Positions 45,228-53,983 of a stretch of 64,000 nucleotides of DNA are shown here, in pieces. Source of the stretch: Falsiroseomonas stagni DSM 19981. Its GTDB lineage: Bacteria > Pseudomonadota > Alphaproteobacteria > Acetobacterales > Acetobacteraceae. The DNA lies in NCBI RefSeq assembly GCF_900114315.1, contig NZ_FOSQ01000001.1, positions 598,202 through 662,201 on the forward strand. Reading direction: 5' to 3'. Both the position numbers and the translations under genes were made by a program. How positions within the stretch are numbered: position 1 is the first letter of the stretch; each line of letters begins with the position of its first letter. The notes under the pieces are model-generated. The model was given only the letters and a program-made list of their open reading frames with translations. It ran no database searches and was not told the origin of the DNA.

Positions 45228-46145
45228 ACGCGCGGAGCCTTGGCTCATCAGGCCGGGCAGGGCCTCCACCAGGAAGTCCAGGAAGACGCGCGTCTTGGCC
45301 GGCAGCAGGCTGGTCTGGCGGAACACGGCATAGATGCCGAGGTCGAATCCCGTGTTGGTAACGCGAAGCGACGGCAGCAGCCGCTCCAGGCGCCCGCTCT
45401 CCAACTCCTCCCGCACCGTGTAGTCGTCAAGCAGCGCGATGCCGTGGCCGGCGATCGCCATCTGGCGCAGCACCTCGCCATTGTTGCTGGCGAAATGGGC
45501 GGCGATGCGCAGTTCCTCCATCCCGCCGCCGACGAGGAAGCGCCACACCACGTCTTCAGGCCCCAGCCAGTAGGCAAGGCAGCGCTGCGCCAGCAGGTCG
45601 CGCGGCGTGGTCACCGGCGGCATGCGGGCGAGGTAGGCGGGGCTTGCCACCAGCACGCGTTCGCTGCGCAGCAGGCGGCGCTGCATCAGCTGGGCATCGG
45701 GCGGCGCGCCGATGCGCAGGTCGATGTCGATCTCCTCCTCCGCCAGGCGCGCCGGGTGCTCCGCCAGGCGGAGTTCCACGCGCAGCTCGGGGTAGCGGTC
45801 CTGGAAGGCCGGGATCAGCGGCGCGACCACGCGCATGCCGAACATCAAGCGGGAATGCACCCGCAGCGTCCCGCGCGGCGTGGTCTGCAAGGCGGAAGCG
45901 GCGGCCTCGGCCTCCGCGATGTTCTGAAGGATCGGCTCCAGCCGCGCCAGGTATTCGCGGCCCGCCTCCGTCAGCACCAGCGTGCGGCTGGTGCGGTTCA
46001 GCAGCTGGATGTTCAGCGCCGCCTCCAGCGCCGCCACCTGGCGCGAGACGGAGGCCGGCGAGAGCCCAGCCCGGCGCCCGGCGGCGGAGAAGCTGCCCTC
46101 TCGCACCGCACTCACGAAGAGCTCCATGGCCTGCAGGCGGCTCAT
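45225..46145 (-). CDS. LysR-family transcriptional regulator
   Basis: The protein has 306 residues. The N-terminal helix-turn-helix includes MELFVSAVREGSFSAAGRRAGLSPASVSRQVAALE, which is the LysR signature. The effector domain (about 92-300) carries RVHSRLMFGMRVVAPLIPAF, as in the CrgA/LTTR subgroup. It diverges from the luciferase-like monooxygenase gene across a 119-bp gap with an ATAC-N14-GTAT inverted repeat at 46173-46194, a possible binding site. It more likely controls that gene than the Bug gene downstream, which has its own TetR-type site. Confidence 0.9.
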   Translation of the reverse strand: MSRLQAMELFVSAVREGSFSAAGRRAGLSPASVSRQVAALEAALNIQLLNRTSRTLVLTEAGREYLARLEPILQNIAEAEAAASALQTTPRGTLRVHSRLMFGMRVVAPLIPAFQDRYPELRVELRLAEHPARLAEEEIDIDLRIGAPPDAQLMQRRLLRSERVLVASPAYLARMPPVTTPRDLLAQRCLAYWLGPEDVVWRFLVGGGMEELRIAAHFASNNGEVLRQMAIAGHGIALLDDYTVREELESGRLERLLPSLRVTNTGFDLGIYAVFRQTSLLPAKTRVFLDFLVEALPGLMSQGSAR

Positions 46146-46264
46146 CGGGCTTCCTTTACGGAAAACGCACAGATACTGCTTGTGGATAGCGTATTGTTGC
46201 GGCGAATGGCTAGCGCCTAGGATGCTTGCAGCAAGGGGCCAAGAACGGGAAGGGAAGCGTTTCC

Positions 46265-47338
46265 ATGGAATTCGGCATCTTCATCCTCATGCAGCAGCGC
46301 GGCTACCACCAGACCTCGCAGCAGGTGCTGAACTACGCTGTGGAGCAGACCGTGGCCGCCGACCAGGCCGGCTTCGACACGGCCTGGTATGCCGAGCACC
46401 ACTTCTCCAATTACGGTCTCTGTCCCTCGCCGTTGATGATGGTCGCGCATATGGCGGCGCTGACGAAGCGCATCCGCCTGGGCAGCGCGGTCTGCGTGCT
46501 GCCGATGTACCATCCCGCGCGGCTGCTGGCAGAGGCCGGCTTCTGCGACGTTGTCTCCAACGGCCGCCTCGAACTCGGCGTCGGCTCGGGCTACCAGAAG
46601 TTCGAGTTCGACCGCTTCGGCGTCCGGATCGAGGATGCGCCCGCGATCTTCCACGAATTCCTCGACGTGATTCAGCTCGGCCTGAAGGAGAAGGGTTTCA
46701 GCTACGACGGCAAGCACATCCAGCTGCCGCTGACCTCCATCAGCATGCGCGCCGTGCAGAAGCCCATGCCGCCGATCTGGATCGCCACGGGCCATCCGGA
46801 GACGCAGGCGAGAGCGATCCGCGAGGGCCACAACCTGTTCGTCACCGCGCTGCTGCAGGGCACGGACAAGCTGCGCCAGATGCGCGAGGGACTGACCGCG
46901 ATCGCGGTGCGCGAGGGCAGGAGCATCGACGACGCGAAGATCGCGCTGCTGCGCTGCGCCTATGCCGGCAGTGAGGCGGAGGTGGCAAGCTACCTGGAGA
47001 ATGCCCGCTACCAGCGGCGCATCTCCGAGGCGCTGAAGTACCGCCGCGCGCAATCCGATGACGGCTTCATGGTGAATGAGGAAGAAAGCCCGAACGACAT
47101 CCCGCTGGAGCAGATGCGCGCCAACCTGCCGGTCGGCAGTGTCGACCAGGTGGTGGAGCGCATGGTGGAGGAGATCCGCATCCTCAAGCCGAAGCATGTC
47201 GCCATCCAGACGCAGCTCGGCGACTTCGACCATCGGACCATGATGAAGCAGATCGAATTGTGGGGAGCGCGGATCATCCCGGCGATCCGCAAGGAACTGG
47301 GCGTGGATGCCACATCGGCAACGCTCGCCGCGGAGTGA
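46265..47338 (+). CDS. LLM-class flavin-dependent oxidoreductase (luciferase-like monooxygenase)
   Basis: The protein has 357 residues; an in-frame ATG 39 nt upstream lacks family sequence, so MEFGIFI is chosen. This is a TIM-barrel flavin monooxygenase: GFDTAWYAEHHFSNYGLCPSP, RIRLGSAVCVLPMYHPARLLAEAGFCDVVSNGRLELGVGSGYQ and the later WIATGHPETQARA. Members use reduced FMN and O2 on diverse substrates, including Baeyer-Villiger reactions and C-S bond cleavage. A separate flavin reductase is not nearby. It leads a plus-strand operon with a small unknown protein and a tandem SDR. Confidence 0.88.
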   Translation: MEFGIFILMQQRGYHQTSQQVLNYAVEQTVAADQAGFDTAWYAEHHFSNYGLCPSPLMMVAHMAALTKRIRLGSAVCVLPMYHPARLLAEAGFCDVVSNGRLELGVGSGYQKFEFDRFGVRIEDAPAIFHEFLDVIQLGLKEKGFSYDGKHIQLPLTSISMRAVQKPMPPIWIATGHPETQARAIREGHNLFVTALLQGTDKLRQMREGLTAIAVREGRSIDDAKIALLRCAYAGSEAEVASYLENARYQRRISEALKYRRAQSDDGFMVNEEESPNDIPLEQMRANLPVGSVDQVVERMVEEIRILKPKHVAIQTQLGDFDHRTMMKQIELWGARIIPAIRKELGVDATSATLAAE

Positions 47339-47342
47339 GGCG

Positions 47343-47648
47343 GTGCTGATCCGCATCACCGGGGCAGGGGAAGCGATGCTGGTGGATCCCGAGGATTTCC
47401 GGCGCTTCTCCATCCGCTTCGATGCCGGCGCCCGCGGCAGCGAGCCGGCGGAAGCGGCGCTGGCCCGCCTGGCGCGGCCGGACGGCGAGGCCGCCTGGGT
47501 CTGCCCAGAGGCGCTCCGGCGCCTGTCCCCCTGCGGCGAGGATGTGGAGTGGCGGCAGGGCGTCGCACGCATGGTCGCCTTCGCGGAGACCCGCGGCTGG
47601 GTGGACCAGGCCGGCCGGGTCAGGGCGCATATCGAGACATCGGCCTGA
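47343..47648 (+). CDS. hypothetical protein, 101 aa, in monooxygenase/SDR operon
   Basis: The start is a GTG 4 bp after the monooxygenase stop. An in-frame ATG 33 nt later is an alternative. I do not recognise the family. It is mixed alpha/beta with MLVDPEDFRRFSIRFD, AAWVCPEALRRLSP and a C-terminal VARMVAFAETRGWVDQAGRVRAHI segment, and has no signal peptide or membrane span. Its place between an LLM monooxygenase and an SDR suggests a subunit or accessory protein for that pathway. Confidence 0.6.
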   Translation: MLIRITGAGEAMLVDPEDFRRFSIRFDAGARGSEPAEAALARLARPDGEAAWVCPEALRRLSPCGEDVEWRQGVARMVAFAETRGWVDQAGRVRAHIETSA

Positions 47649-47658
47649 GCGCACCGGC

Positions 47659-49014
47659 ATGACCCGCATCATCCTGGTGACCGGCGCCGCGGCCGGCATC
47701 GGCTTGGCGACGGCGCGCGCCTTCGCCGCCGTCGGCGACCGCGTGCTGCTGGCCGACATCGACGGCGACCGCGCGCGGATCAAGGCTCAGGAACTGGGCC
47801 CGGGGCACGATGCGATCGGCGTGGACATGGCCGATCCCGCCGCCATTGCCGCGATGATCAACGGCATCGCGGCCAGGCATGGGCGGCTCGACGTGCTGGT
47901 CAACAATGCCGGGCGGATCGATGGCGGGACCGCGGTGGTCGACCAGACGCCGGAAGGCTTCCGCAGCCTGCTGGCATTGAACCTGGATGGCGCCGCCACG
48001 GCCGCGCGCGCGGCGGCGGTGGTGATGCGTCGCCAGGGCGGTGGCGCCATCGTCAATGTCGCATCGGGCGCGGCACTGCGCGCCATTCCGCTTCGCAACG
48101 GCTACAGCGCGTCGAAGGCCGGCCTTGTCGCGCTGACGCGCAACCACGCCTGCGCCTGGGCGCGCGACGGCATCCGGGTGAACGCCGTGGCGCCGGGCTA
48201 CACGCGCACCGAGCTGGTGGAGCGCCTCATCGCCGAGGGGCGTGTGGACCCTGCCAAGGCCGTGCGCCGCATTCCACTCGGCCGGATGGGCACGCCCGCG
48301 GAGATCGCGGCCGCCATCCTCCACCTCGCCTCCCCGGATGCGGCCTATGTCACCGGTGCGCTGCTCGTTGCCGATGGTGCGTCGCATGCCTATGGCGGCA
48401 GCGAGGATGCGAACGTGATTCGCGGGGTCGGCCCGGTCGCGCAGCCCGTCGGCGCGCCGGTGATCGCCATTGGTCCGGGCCCGGTCGGAGAGGCTCTCGC
48501 CACCCGGCTCGCGGCGCGTGGCGTGCTGACGGTGCCGGCCGGAGAAGGCATGGACCGGCATGGCCGCCTGGACGGCCTGTTCAACATCGATGCGGAGGCC
48601 GGAAGGCCGGGGCACCTCGACCGCATCTTCATCGGCGCGCAGGCGGCGGGGCGCATCATGCTGCGCCAGGGCCACGGTGCGATCGTGAACCTCACCTCGG
48701 TACTCGGGCAGCTGGGCCTGCCGGAGATGGATGGGCGGGGGCCGGAGGCAGCCGCGATCGGCATGCTGACTCGCACCATGGCCTGCGAATGGGGCGGCAG
48801 TGGCATTCGCGTGAACTGTCTCGCGGCCGGGCCACTCGCCGGCGGGGATGCCATGTTGTTGCCGCGCATTCCTCTGCAGCGCCTGGCCGAGGCGGCGGAC
48901 GTCGCGGCGGTGGCCGATTTCCTCCTCTCACCTGCGGCAGGCTTCGTGACTGGCAGCATCCTGCCTGTCGATGGGGGGCTCAGTGCCTATGGCGGAGCGG
49001 ACATCGGGGAATGA
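47659..49014 (+). CDS. tandem SDR: active domain fused to a degenerate second SDR domain
   Basis: The protein has 451 residues, where single SDRs have about 250. Domain 1 (1-250) is complete: TGAAAGIG (8-15), VNNAG (81-85), Ser136, Tyr149 and Lys153 (YSASK), PGYTRTELV and a C-terminal TGALLVADG. Domain 2 (about 265-451) repeats the fold with IVNLTS, LTRTMACEWGGSGIRVNCLAAGP and TGSILPVDGG. However, the Tyr and Lys positions are Arg360 and Ala364, and the N-terminal Gly-rich loop is reduced to AIGPGPVG. Domain 2 is therefore probably structural or regulatory, replacing a homodimer partner. The physiological alcohol/ketone substrate is unknown; it is the last gene of the monooxygenase operon. 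Confidence 0.85.
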   Translation: MTRIILVTGAAAGIGLATARAFAAVGDRVLLADIDGDRARIKAQELGPGHDAIGVDMADPAAIAAMINGIAARHGRLDVLVNNAGRIDGGTAVVDQTPEGFRSLLALNLDGAATAARAAAVVMRRQGGGAIVNVASGAALRAIPLRNGYSASKAGLVALTRNHACAWARDGIRVNAVAPGYTRTELVERLIAEGRVDPAKAVRRIPLGRMGTPAEIAAAILHLASPDAAYVTGALLVADGASHAYGGSEDANVIRGVGPVAQPVGAPVIAIGPGPVGEALATRLAARGVLTVPAGEGMDRHGRLDGLFNIDAEAGRPGHLDRIFIGAQAAGRIMLRQGHGAIVNLTSVLGQLGLPEMDGRGPEAAAIGMLTRTMACEWGGSGIRVNCLAAGPLAGGDAMLLPRIPLQRLAEAADVAAVADFLLSPAAGFVTGSILPVDGGLSAYGGADIGE

Positions 49015-49087
49015 CGCACCTGACCTTGTAAGCAGAAGGGCATGAAGCGCGCCTGCATTGTGCCAATCATCGGCGCGGCGCCGATGC

Positions 49088-50173
49088 TCAGAGGAAGCTC
49101 CAGTCCGAGCCGTGCAGGATGGCGGCATTGGCGAATGTGATGTCCTCGGCGGTAAGGCCGTCAGCCGACGTGACGCGCCATGTCAGGGCGTCGATCTGCG
49201 CAAAGCTCGCGCCCTGCGCCGCCGAGCCATAGCCCCTGAACTCCAGCCGGTCTCCCGTTGCTGATCCGTTCCCGATGAAGTCCGCCACCACATCGCCCTG
49301 TGCCTGCCCTCGTGCAAAGCGGAATACATCGTTCATCCCGCCGCCGGTCAGCAGATCCGCGCCCGCACCGCCGTCGAGCAGGTCGTTGCCTGCTCCGCCG
49401 GCAAGCGTGTCGACACCGCCTGGCACCGGGTTTGGTTCATGGTCGCGCGGCTCGACGAAGATGGGGCGCGGCAGGTTCGGGGGCGGCAAGGGCAGGGCGT
49501 CCTCGACCTGGTTGCCATCGATATCGGAGCGGATCGAGAGGAACTCGCCCCGGAGCGGCGTGAACTCGCCGCTGCTGTCGCGGCCGATGAAAACCGAGTC
49601 GCGTGGAATGACTCTGATGTCGGGCACTTCGCGCTGTCCGATCAGGACGTCGCTCTTGTAGAGCTGTACGATGTTGGCGTCCGTCACCTGGATACGCCGG
49701 GTTGCGGTTTCACCCTGGATCAGGGTGTTCGCGCCGAAAATCTGGTAGCTTTGGCCGCCGACGAAGATCTCGAAAGCCACCTCGCTGCCAGCGAAGAACT
49801 GGCCGAACGCGATGGCGTTGGCCTTGCTGGGGTTCACGAAATTGTCGCCGACTTCGAGGATGCGCTGGAAGTCTCCGCGGAATTCGCCTTCGTGGCGGAG
49901 CTGCACCTCGAAGAAGAACTTCATGCCTGGCGGGATCGGCTCGTCGGGTGAGGCCAGGCGGATTGGTCCATCGTTCAGGCCTCTGGTGACATCGAAGACA
50001 CCGACATTGTCCGCCGAGAACTTCGGCTGCCAGGCCTGATGGGCTTTCGCGACGGGATCATGTTGCGCACGGCTGCAGACCAGCCGCGCGCTCAGGAAGG
50101 CTGGCCGGGTGCCGGCGCCTATGCTGGTGGAGGTGGTGGTGAACGGAGTGGCCGTGGTTGTCATGGTCATCAT
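49088..50173 (-). CDS. small RTX-type calcium-binding secreted protein
   Basis: The protein has 361 residues; GGAG lies 8 nt before the chosen ATG. Residues about 40-240 form a unique beta-rich domain (FFFEVQLRHEGEFRG, VAFEIFVGGQSYQIFG) that I do not recognise. After a proline-rich linker (LPLPPPNLPRPIF) come two to three RTX nonapeptides (GGAGNDLLDGGAGADLLTGG) and a C-terminal DVFRFARGQAQGDVVADFIGN segment typical of type I secretion substrates. Base composition is less GC-biased than its neighbours, and the gene borders a cluster of transposase fragments, both signs of transfer. No secretion genes are nearby. Confidence 0.75.
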   Translation of the reverse strand: MMTMTTTATPFTTTSTSIGAGTRPAFLSARLVCSRAQHDPVAKAHQAWQPKFSADNVGVFDVTRGLNDGPIRLASPDEPIPPGMKFFFEVQLRHEGEFRGDFQRILEVGDNFVNPSKANAIAFGQFFAGSEVAFEIFVGGQSYQIFGANTLIQGETATRRIQVTDANIVQLYKSDVLIGQREVPDIRVIPRDSVFIGRDSSGEFTPLRGEFLSIRSDIDGNQVEDALPLPPPNLPRPIFVEPRDHEPNPVPGGVDTLAGGAGNDLLDGGAGADLLTGGGMNDVFRFARGQAQGDVVADFIGNGSATGDRLEFRGYGSAAQGASFAQIDALTWRVTSADGLTAEDITFANAAILHGSDWSFL

Positions 50174-50484
50174 TCAAAGCACTCCGCGCAAAGACCACAT
50201 TGGAACCTGCGCTGCTGCCTGACAAAACAGCCGCCGTCCCCAATATGAGGGACAAAGCAAGGCATGCGATCAATGCAATGATGATTCAGTATTGAACGGC
50301 GTTATATTCGTATGGATCGAGTTCGACAAAAGAGGTGCGAATCATCTCTGTCGATCAGGTGCCGGAGCCTCGCGGTAGCGATCGCGCGGGTTAACGCTCC
50401 GTCAACTGCGAGCGTGCGCTGACGGCCGCGGCGTTTTGCCTCTTGCCTCGGTTCGGGCTGCGTCGCGCCGGAGCTTCCGGGCGC
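50174..50484. other. AT-richer spacer with no supported gene
   Basis: This stretch between the small RTX gene and the transposase remnants is poorer in GC than the rest of the window. It probably holds the RTX promoter. A minus-strand frame from a TTG at 50273 resembles a signal peptide followed by a His/Asp-rich tail, but it overlaps the RTX start and has no ribosome-binding site, so I do not annotate it. Confidence 0.4.
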
Positions 50485-50637
50485 GAGACCGGCGGTGCGG
50501 TCGAGCAGCGCGCGCAAGCAGGCCTGCTGATCCCAGGTGTTGAGCGTCGCGGTGCCGACCAGGGGGTCGATGATGGAGGCCCGCCTGCCGCCCTCCCGCG
50601 ATCCGATAAACAGGTGTTTCCTCCGGCCGAGGCTCAG
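50485..50637 (-). pseudogene. IS66-family transposase (TnpC) C-terminal remnant
   Basis: The translated minus strand reads LSLGRRKHLFIGSREGGRR, then ASIIDPLVGTATLNTWDQQA and LRALLDR. This matches the C-terminal end of IS66 TnpC (RKNWLFAGSDxGGxRAAxIYxLxGTAKLN). Only about 50 residues remain and the reading continues into unrelated sequence. The fragment abuts the end of the IS5-like remnant at 50634-50637, which looks like an insertion or deletion junction. Confidence 0.65.
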
Positions 50638-50783
50638 GAGTCATTGCCGAGCCAGAAGATGACGATGGTGGCGAGTGTGACGGCGCCGAAGAAGATGGTG
50701 GCGCAGCGGTCGTAGCGGGTTGCGATGCGGCGCCAGTCCTTGAGGCGGCCGAAGGCGAGTTCGATGCGGTGGCGCTGTCGGCA
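50634..50783 (-). pseudogene. IS5-family transposase C-terminal remnant
   Basis: RQRHRIELAFGRLKDWRRIA followed by TRYDRCATIFFGAVTLATIV and IFWL is the conserved end of IS5-group DDE transposases (RxRxxIExxFGRLKDWRRxATRYDR). Its stop is at 50634-50636. The catalytic core upstream is missing and is replaced in frame by an IS3-like segment. Confidence 0.75.
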
Positions 50784-50921
50784 GGGATTCACCTGGCCAT
50801 GGCCGTGAAAGGCATGCCGAGATTCCGCCTCGGGCCCGCGTATCCAGCGCCGCCGCACGCTCTTCGCGATCTCGAGGTCGCGGCAGGCCTGAGCCACTGC
50901 CATCCCTCGATCCCGGCGCGA
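50784..50921 (-). pseudogene. IS3-family OrfA-like remnant fused in frame to the IS5 fragment
   Basis: AVAQACRDLEIAKSVRRRWI, a short linker and AFHGHGQVNP resemble the helix-turn-helix end of IS3-family OrfA (VAQACRDLGIxESVLRRWV...AFPGHGQ). It is read in the same frame as the IS5 remnant, so a chimeric frame of 134 codons survives (50634-51038). Residues upstream of about 50921 are not recognisable. 50922-51111 holds no other gene. Confidence 0.55.
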
Positions 50922-51111
50922 CCGACCGGCAGGGGGCGGCGATCGTGCAGAACCTCTTCGCCTGTGTCCTGCAGAGTTGAACCAGAACGGAAGGTGCCCT
51001 GCCTCGGATGGCGCAGGCGGACTTCCGTGCCGCTCCATTCCTGGCTAGCATGACATTTGGGTAAGGTCGCGAAGCCGATCCGCCCGATCCACGCAACGTC
51101 CAGGATCGCAC

Positions 51112-51570
51112 ATGCCAGTCAACCTCACCGTGAACGGGCGGCGGCACACGCTCGACATTGACCCCGAGATGCCCCTGCTGTGGGCGCTGCGCGAGGCGCT
51201 CGACCTGACGGGGACGAAGTATGGCTGCGGCATCGCCCAGTGCGGCGCCTGCACCGTCCTTGTGGACGGGACCGCCATCCGCTCCTGCGTGACGCCGGTC
51301 TCGGCCCTGGACGGGCAGGAGGTGACGACGATCGAGGGGCTTCACCCCGAGAACCGCCATGTGCTGCAGCAGGCATGGATCGAGGAGCAGGTGCCGCAAT
51401 GCGGCTACTGCCAGTCCGGCCAGATACTGGCCGCGGCGGCGCTGCTGACCGCCATTCCGAAGCCGACCGACGCCGACATCGACAGCGCGATGGTCGGCAA
51501 TCTGTGCCGCTGTGGGACCTATCCGCGCATCCGGGCCGCGATCAAGCGCGCGGCCGGCACCGGCGCCTGA
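51112..51570 (+). CDS. [2Fe-2S] subunit of molybdenum hydroxylase, IorA/CoxS-like
   Basis: The protein has 152 residues. An N-terminal plant-ferredoxin-like cluster site is [17 protein letters not shown]...SC, and the second cluster site is QCGYCQSGQ...[16 protein letters not shown]. This two-cluster, about 150-residue layout is that of isoquinoline 1-oxidoreductase alpha and aldehyde dehydrogenase small subunits. It transfers electrons from the molybdenum cofactor in the next gene's product. That gene begins 19 bp after its stop; the pair forms one operon. Confidence 0.92.
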   Translation: MPVNLTVNGRRHTLDIDPEMPLLWALREALDLTGTKYGCGIAQCGACTVLVDGTAIRSCVTPVSALDGQEVTTIEGLHPENRHVLQQAWIEEQVPQCGYCQSGQILAAAALLTAIPKPTDADIDSAMVGNLCRCGTYPRIRAAIKRAAGTGA

Positions 51571-51589
51571 GCGGAAGGGGGATCAGACC

Positions 51590-53746
51590 ATGACCATCGC
51601 CCTCGAGCGCCGTTCGCTCCTGCGCGCCGCCGGCGCGCTCGTGCTCGGCTTTGCCGTGCCACTGCCCGCGCCGCGCCACGCCGCCGCCCAGGCCAACCCG
51701 CCCGTCCGCCCGCCGATGACCGGCGGCGCGGGCACGCTGACAGCCTATCTCGCCATCGCCCCCGACGGCGCGATCACGCTCTACTCGCCCACCACGGAGA
51801 TGGGGCAGGGCACCTGGACGGGCCATGTCGCGATCGTGGCCGACGAACTCGGCGCCGATCCCGGCCGCATCGCGGTGGAGAACCCGCACCCGGCCGCGCC
51901 CTACCGGCGTGACGTCGGCGCCGGCCCGGCCATGGGCTCCGGCGGGTCCTGGGGCGTGCGCTACTGGTACCAGCCCTTGCGCGAGGCCGCGGCCCGCGCC
52001 CGTGTCGCGCTGGTCGGTGTCGCGGCGGAGCGCCTCGGCGTGCCGGCGGCGGAGCTGCGGGCAGAGGACCACCATGTCGTGCACGCGGCCTCGGGCCGCC
52101 GCCTGGCCTTCGGGGATCTCGCCGCGGCGGCGGCCCAGCGCCCGCTGCCGGAGAGCGCCGCGCTGCGCCCCGCCGCGGAGCTGAAGCTGATCGGCCGCGG
52201 CCTGCCGCGCATCGATATCCCCGCGAAGACGCATGGCGGGACGATCTACTCGATCGACCTCAAGCTGCCTGGCATGGTCTATGCGTATGCGCGGGTGTCG
52301 CCTGTCTTCCGCGCCGAGCTCGACCGCTTCGACGCGGCCAGCGCCAAGGCGGTGCCGGGCGTGCTCGACGTGGTGGCCATTCCCGGCGGCGCCGCGGTGG
52401 TCGCGACCTCCATGTGGGCGGCGATGCGCGGCGGGCGTGCGCTCGACATCGCGTGGAAGCCGACGCCGCACGACACCACCACCTCCGCCGACATCACGGC
52501 CGCGATGAAGGATGGGCTTGCGCAGCCGCAGGGTGCTGTTTCGCGCAACGATGGTGATGTGGACGCCGCGCTGCGCGCTGCCTCCCGCGTGGTGGAGGCC
52601 GACTACGAGGTCCCCTTCCTCAGCCACACGCCGCTTGAGCCCTGGAACATCAACGTCCGGATCGATGGCGACCGGCTGGAGATCTGGGCGCCGACGCAGA
52701 ACCAGGACCGGCTGCTCAACCGCGTCGTGCGCGAGACCGGCTGGGACCGGGAGAAGATCCGCCTGCACACCATGTTGCAGGGTGGCGGCTTCGGCCGGCG
52801 GCTCTACGAGGACATTCCCTCGGCGGCGGTCATCGTGGCGCGCGCGGTCGGCAGGCCGGTGAAGATGTTCTGGACGCGGGAGGACGAGATCGGCCAGGGC
52901 TGGGGTCGTCCGGCGCAGATGGCGCGGCTGCGCGCCGCACTTGACGCGCAGGGGAAGGTCACGGGTCTCTGGGTCCGCACGGCGGGCACCTCGATGAACC
53001 GGGACTTCAACAACTTCCAGGGCGACCTCGACGCCAGCTCGGTGCAGACGCTGAACGACACGCGCTACCGCACCGGCGCCTATCGGGTGGATTATGTCCG
53101 CCGCCAGGCGCCGGTGCCCAGCATGCCCTGGCGTTCCGTTGGCGCGACCCAGAACGGCTTCTTCATGGAGAGCTTCCTGGACGAGGTCGCCCAGGCGGCA
53201 GGCAAGGATCCGGTCGCGCTGCGCCGGGAATTGCTGGCGCATGATCCGCGCGCCCTCCGCGTGGTGAACACGGCGGCGGAGAAGGCTGGCTGGGGCACGC
53301 CGCTGCCGGCCGGACGGGCCCGTGGCTTCGCCTTCGTGGAGAGCTACGGCTCGCTCTGCGCGCAGGTGGCCGAGGTGTCGATGGAGAACGGGCGCCCGCG
53401 CGTGCATCGCGTCGTTGTCGCGCTGGACTGCGGCAGCCAGGTACTGCCCGACGGCGTCCGCAGCCAGGTCGAGGGCGGCGTGATCCAGGGCATCTCCACC
53501 GCGATGGGGGAGAAGCTCGAGATCGCCGAGGGCCGCGTGCAGAACGCGAACTTCGACGGCTACCACGTCCTGCGCACGGACGAGGCGCCGACGCTGATCG
53601 AGACGCATGTGATCGAGAGCGGCGAGCGGATGGGTGGCGTCGGAGAACCGCCGGTGCCGCCGATCACACCGGCGCTGGCCAATGCGGTCTCGGCCCTGGT
53701 CGGGCGGCGCATCCGCAAGCTGCCGATCGCTGACGCGCTGGGCTGA
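51590..53746 (+). CDS. molybdopterin-binding subunit of IorB-type aldehyde/isoquinoline oxidoreductase
   Basis: The protein has 718 residues from the ATG behind GGAAGGGGG. The twin-arginine leader ERRSLLRAAGALVLGFAVP is typical of IorB enzymes, which are exported folded with their partner to the periplasm. Molybdopterin motifs include EMGQGTWTG, LQGGGFGRRLYED, WRSVGATQNGF and the C-terminal GVGEPPVPPITPALANAV with catalytic Glu686. Electrons usually leave through a cytochrome c subunit; none is encoded here. It hydroxylates an aldehyde or N-heterocycle; the substrate is unknown. Confidence 0.9.
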   Translation: MTIALERRSLLRAAGALVLGFAVPLPAPRHAAAQANPPVRPPMTGGAGTLTAYLAIAPDGAITLYSPTTEMGQGTWTGHVAIVADELGADPGRIAVENPHPAAPYRRDVGAGPAMGSGGSWGVRYWYQPLREAAARARVALVGVAAERLGVPAAELRAEDHHVVHAASGRRLAFGDLAAAAAQRPLPESAALRPAAELKLIGRGLPRIDIPAKTHGGTIYSIDLKLPGMVYAYARVSPVFRAELDRFDAASAKAVPGVLDVVAIPGGAAVVATSMWAAMRGGRALDIAWKPTPHDTTTSADITAAMKDGLAQPQGAVSRNDGDVDAALRAASRVVEADYEVPFLSHTPLEPWNINVRIDGDRLEIWAPTQNQDRLLNRVVRETGWDREKIRLHTMLQGGGFGRRLYEDIPSAAVIVARAVGRPVKMFWTREDEIGQGWGRPAQMARLRAALDAQGKVTGLWVRTAGTSMNRDFNNFQGDLDASSVQTLNDTRYRTGAYRVDYVRRQAPVPSMPWRSVGATQNGFFMESFLDEVAQAAGKDPVALRRELLAHDPRALRVVNTAAEKAGWGTPLPAGRARGFAFVESYGSLCAQVAEVSMENGRPRVHRVVVALDCGSQVLPDGVRSQVEGGVIQGISTAMGEKLEIAEGRVQNANFDGYHVLRTDEAPTLIETHVIESGERMGGVGEPPVPPITPALANAVSALVGRRIRKLPIADALG

Positions 53747-53748
53747 TG

Positions 53749-53796
53749 CCGGACCGGCGGGGAGGGGGCTGCTCGTGCGGCGCTCTCCCCGTCCGG
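53749..53796 (+). terminator. bulged hairpin after the first IorB gene
   Basis: CCGGAC plus GGGGAG (separated by a 4-nt bulge) pair with CTCCCC plus GTCCGG around a 20-nt loop, starting 2 nt after the stop codon. There is no T run, so it may be a processing or Rho-linked structure. Confidence 0.35.
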
Positions 53797-53983
53797 ATCA
53801 CGAGGAGTGGCAGCGCCCGCCGGGTGCATGGGACGAGCCCATAGGGCCTGGAGTGGGGCGCGGTCCGGCCGGGAAGATGCTTCGCCTCGATCGGTCGCAA
53901 GCCGTGCATGTCGTGAACACGCGCAGCGTATCGTCGTGGAAGGACCGCAGCGACACGAGGGTGACCGGACCCGCCCGTCCCGC

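Noticed and set aside
50058-50273. Frame resembling a signal peptide plus His/Asp-rich tail (IACLALSLILGTAAVLSG...)
   Set aside because: It begins at a TTG without a ribosome-binding site and overlaps the start of the small RTX gene, which has a better start. It might mark an old frameshift.
50174-51111. A complete insertion sequence
   Set aside because: Only C-terminal or partial transposase fragments are found, and I could not identify paired terminal inverted repeats or target duplications.
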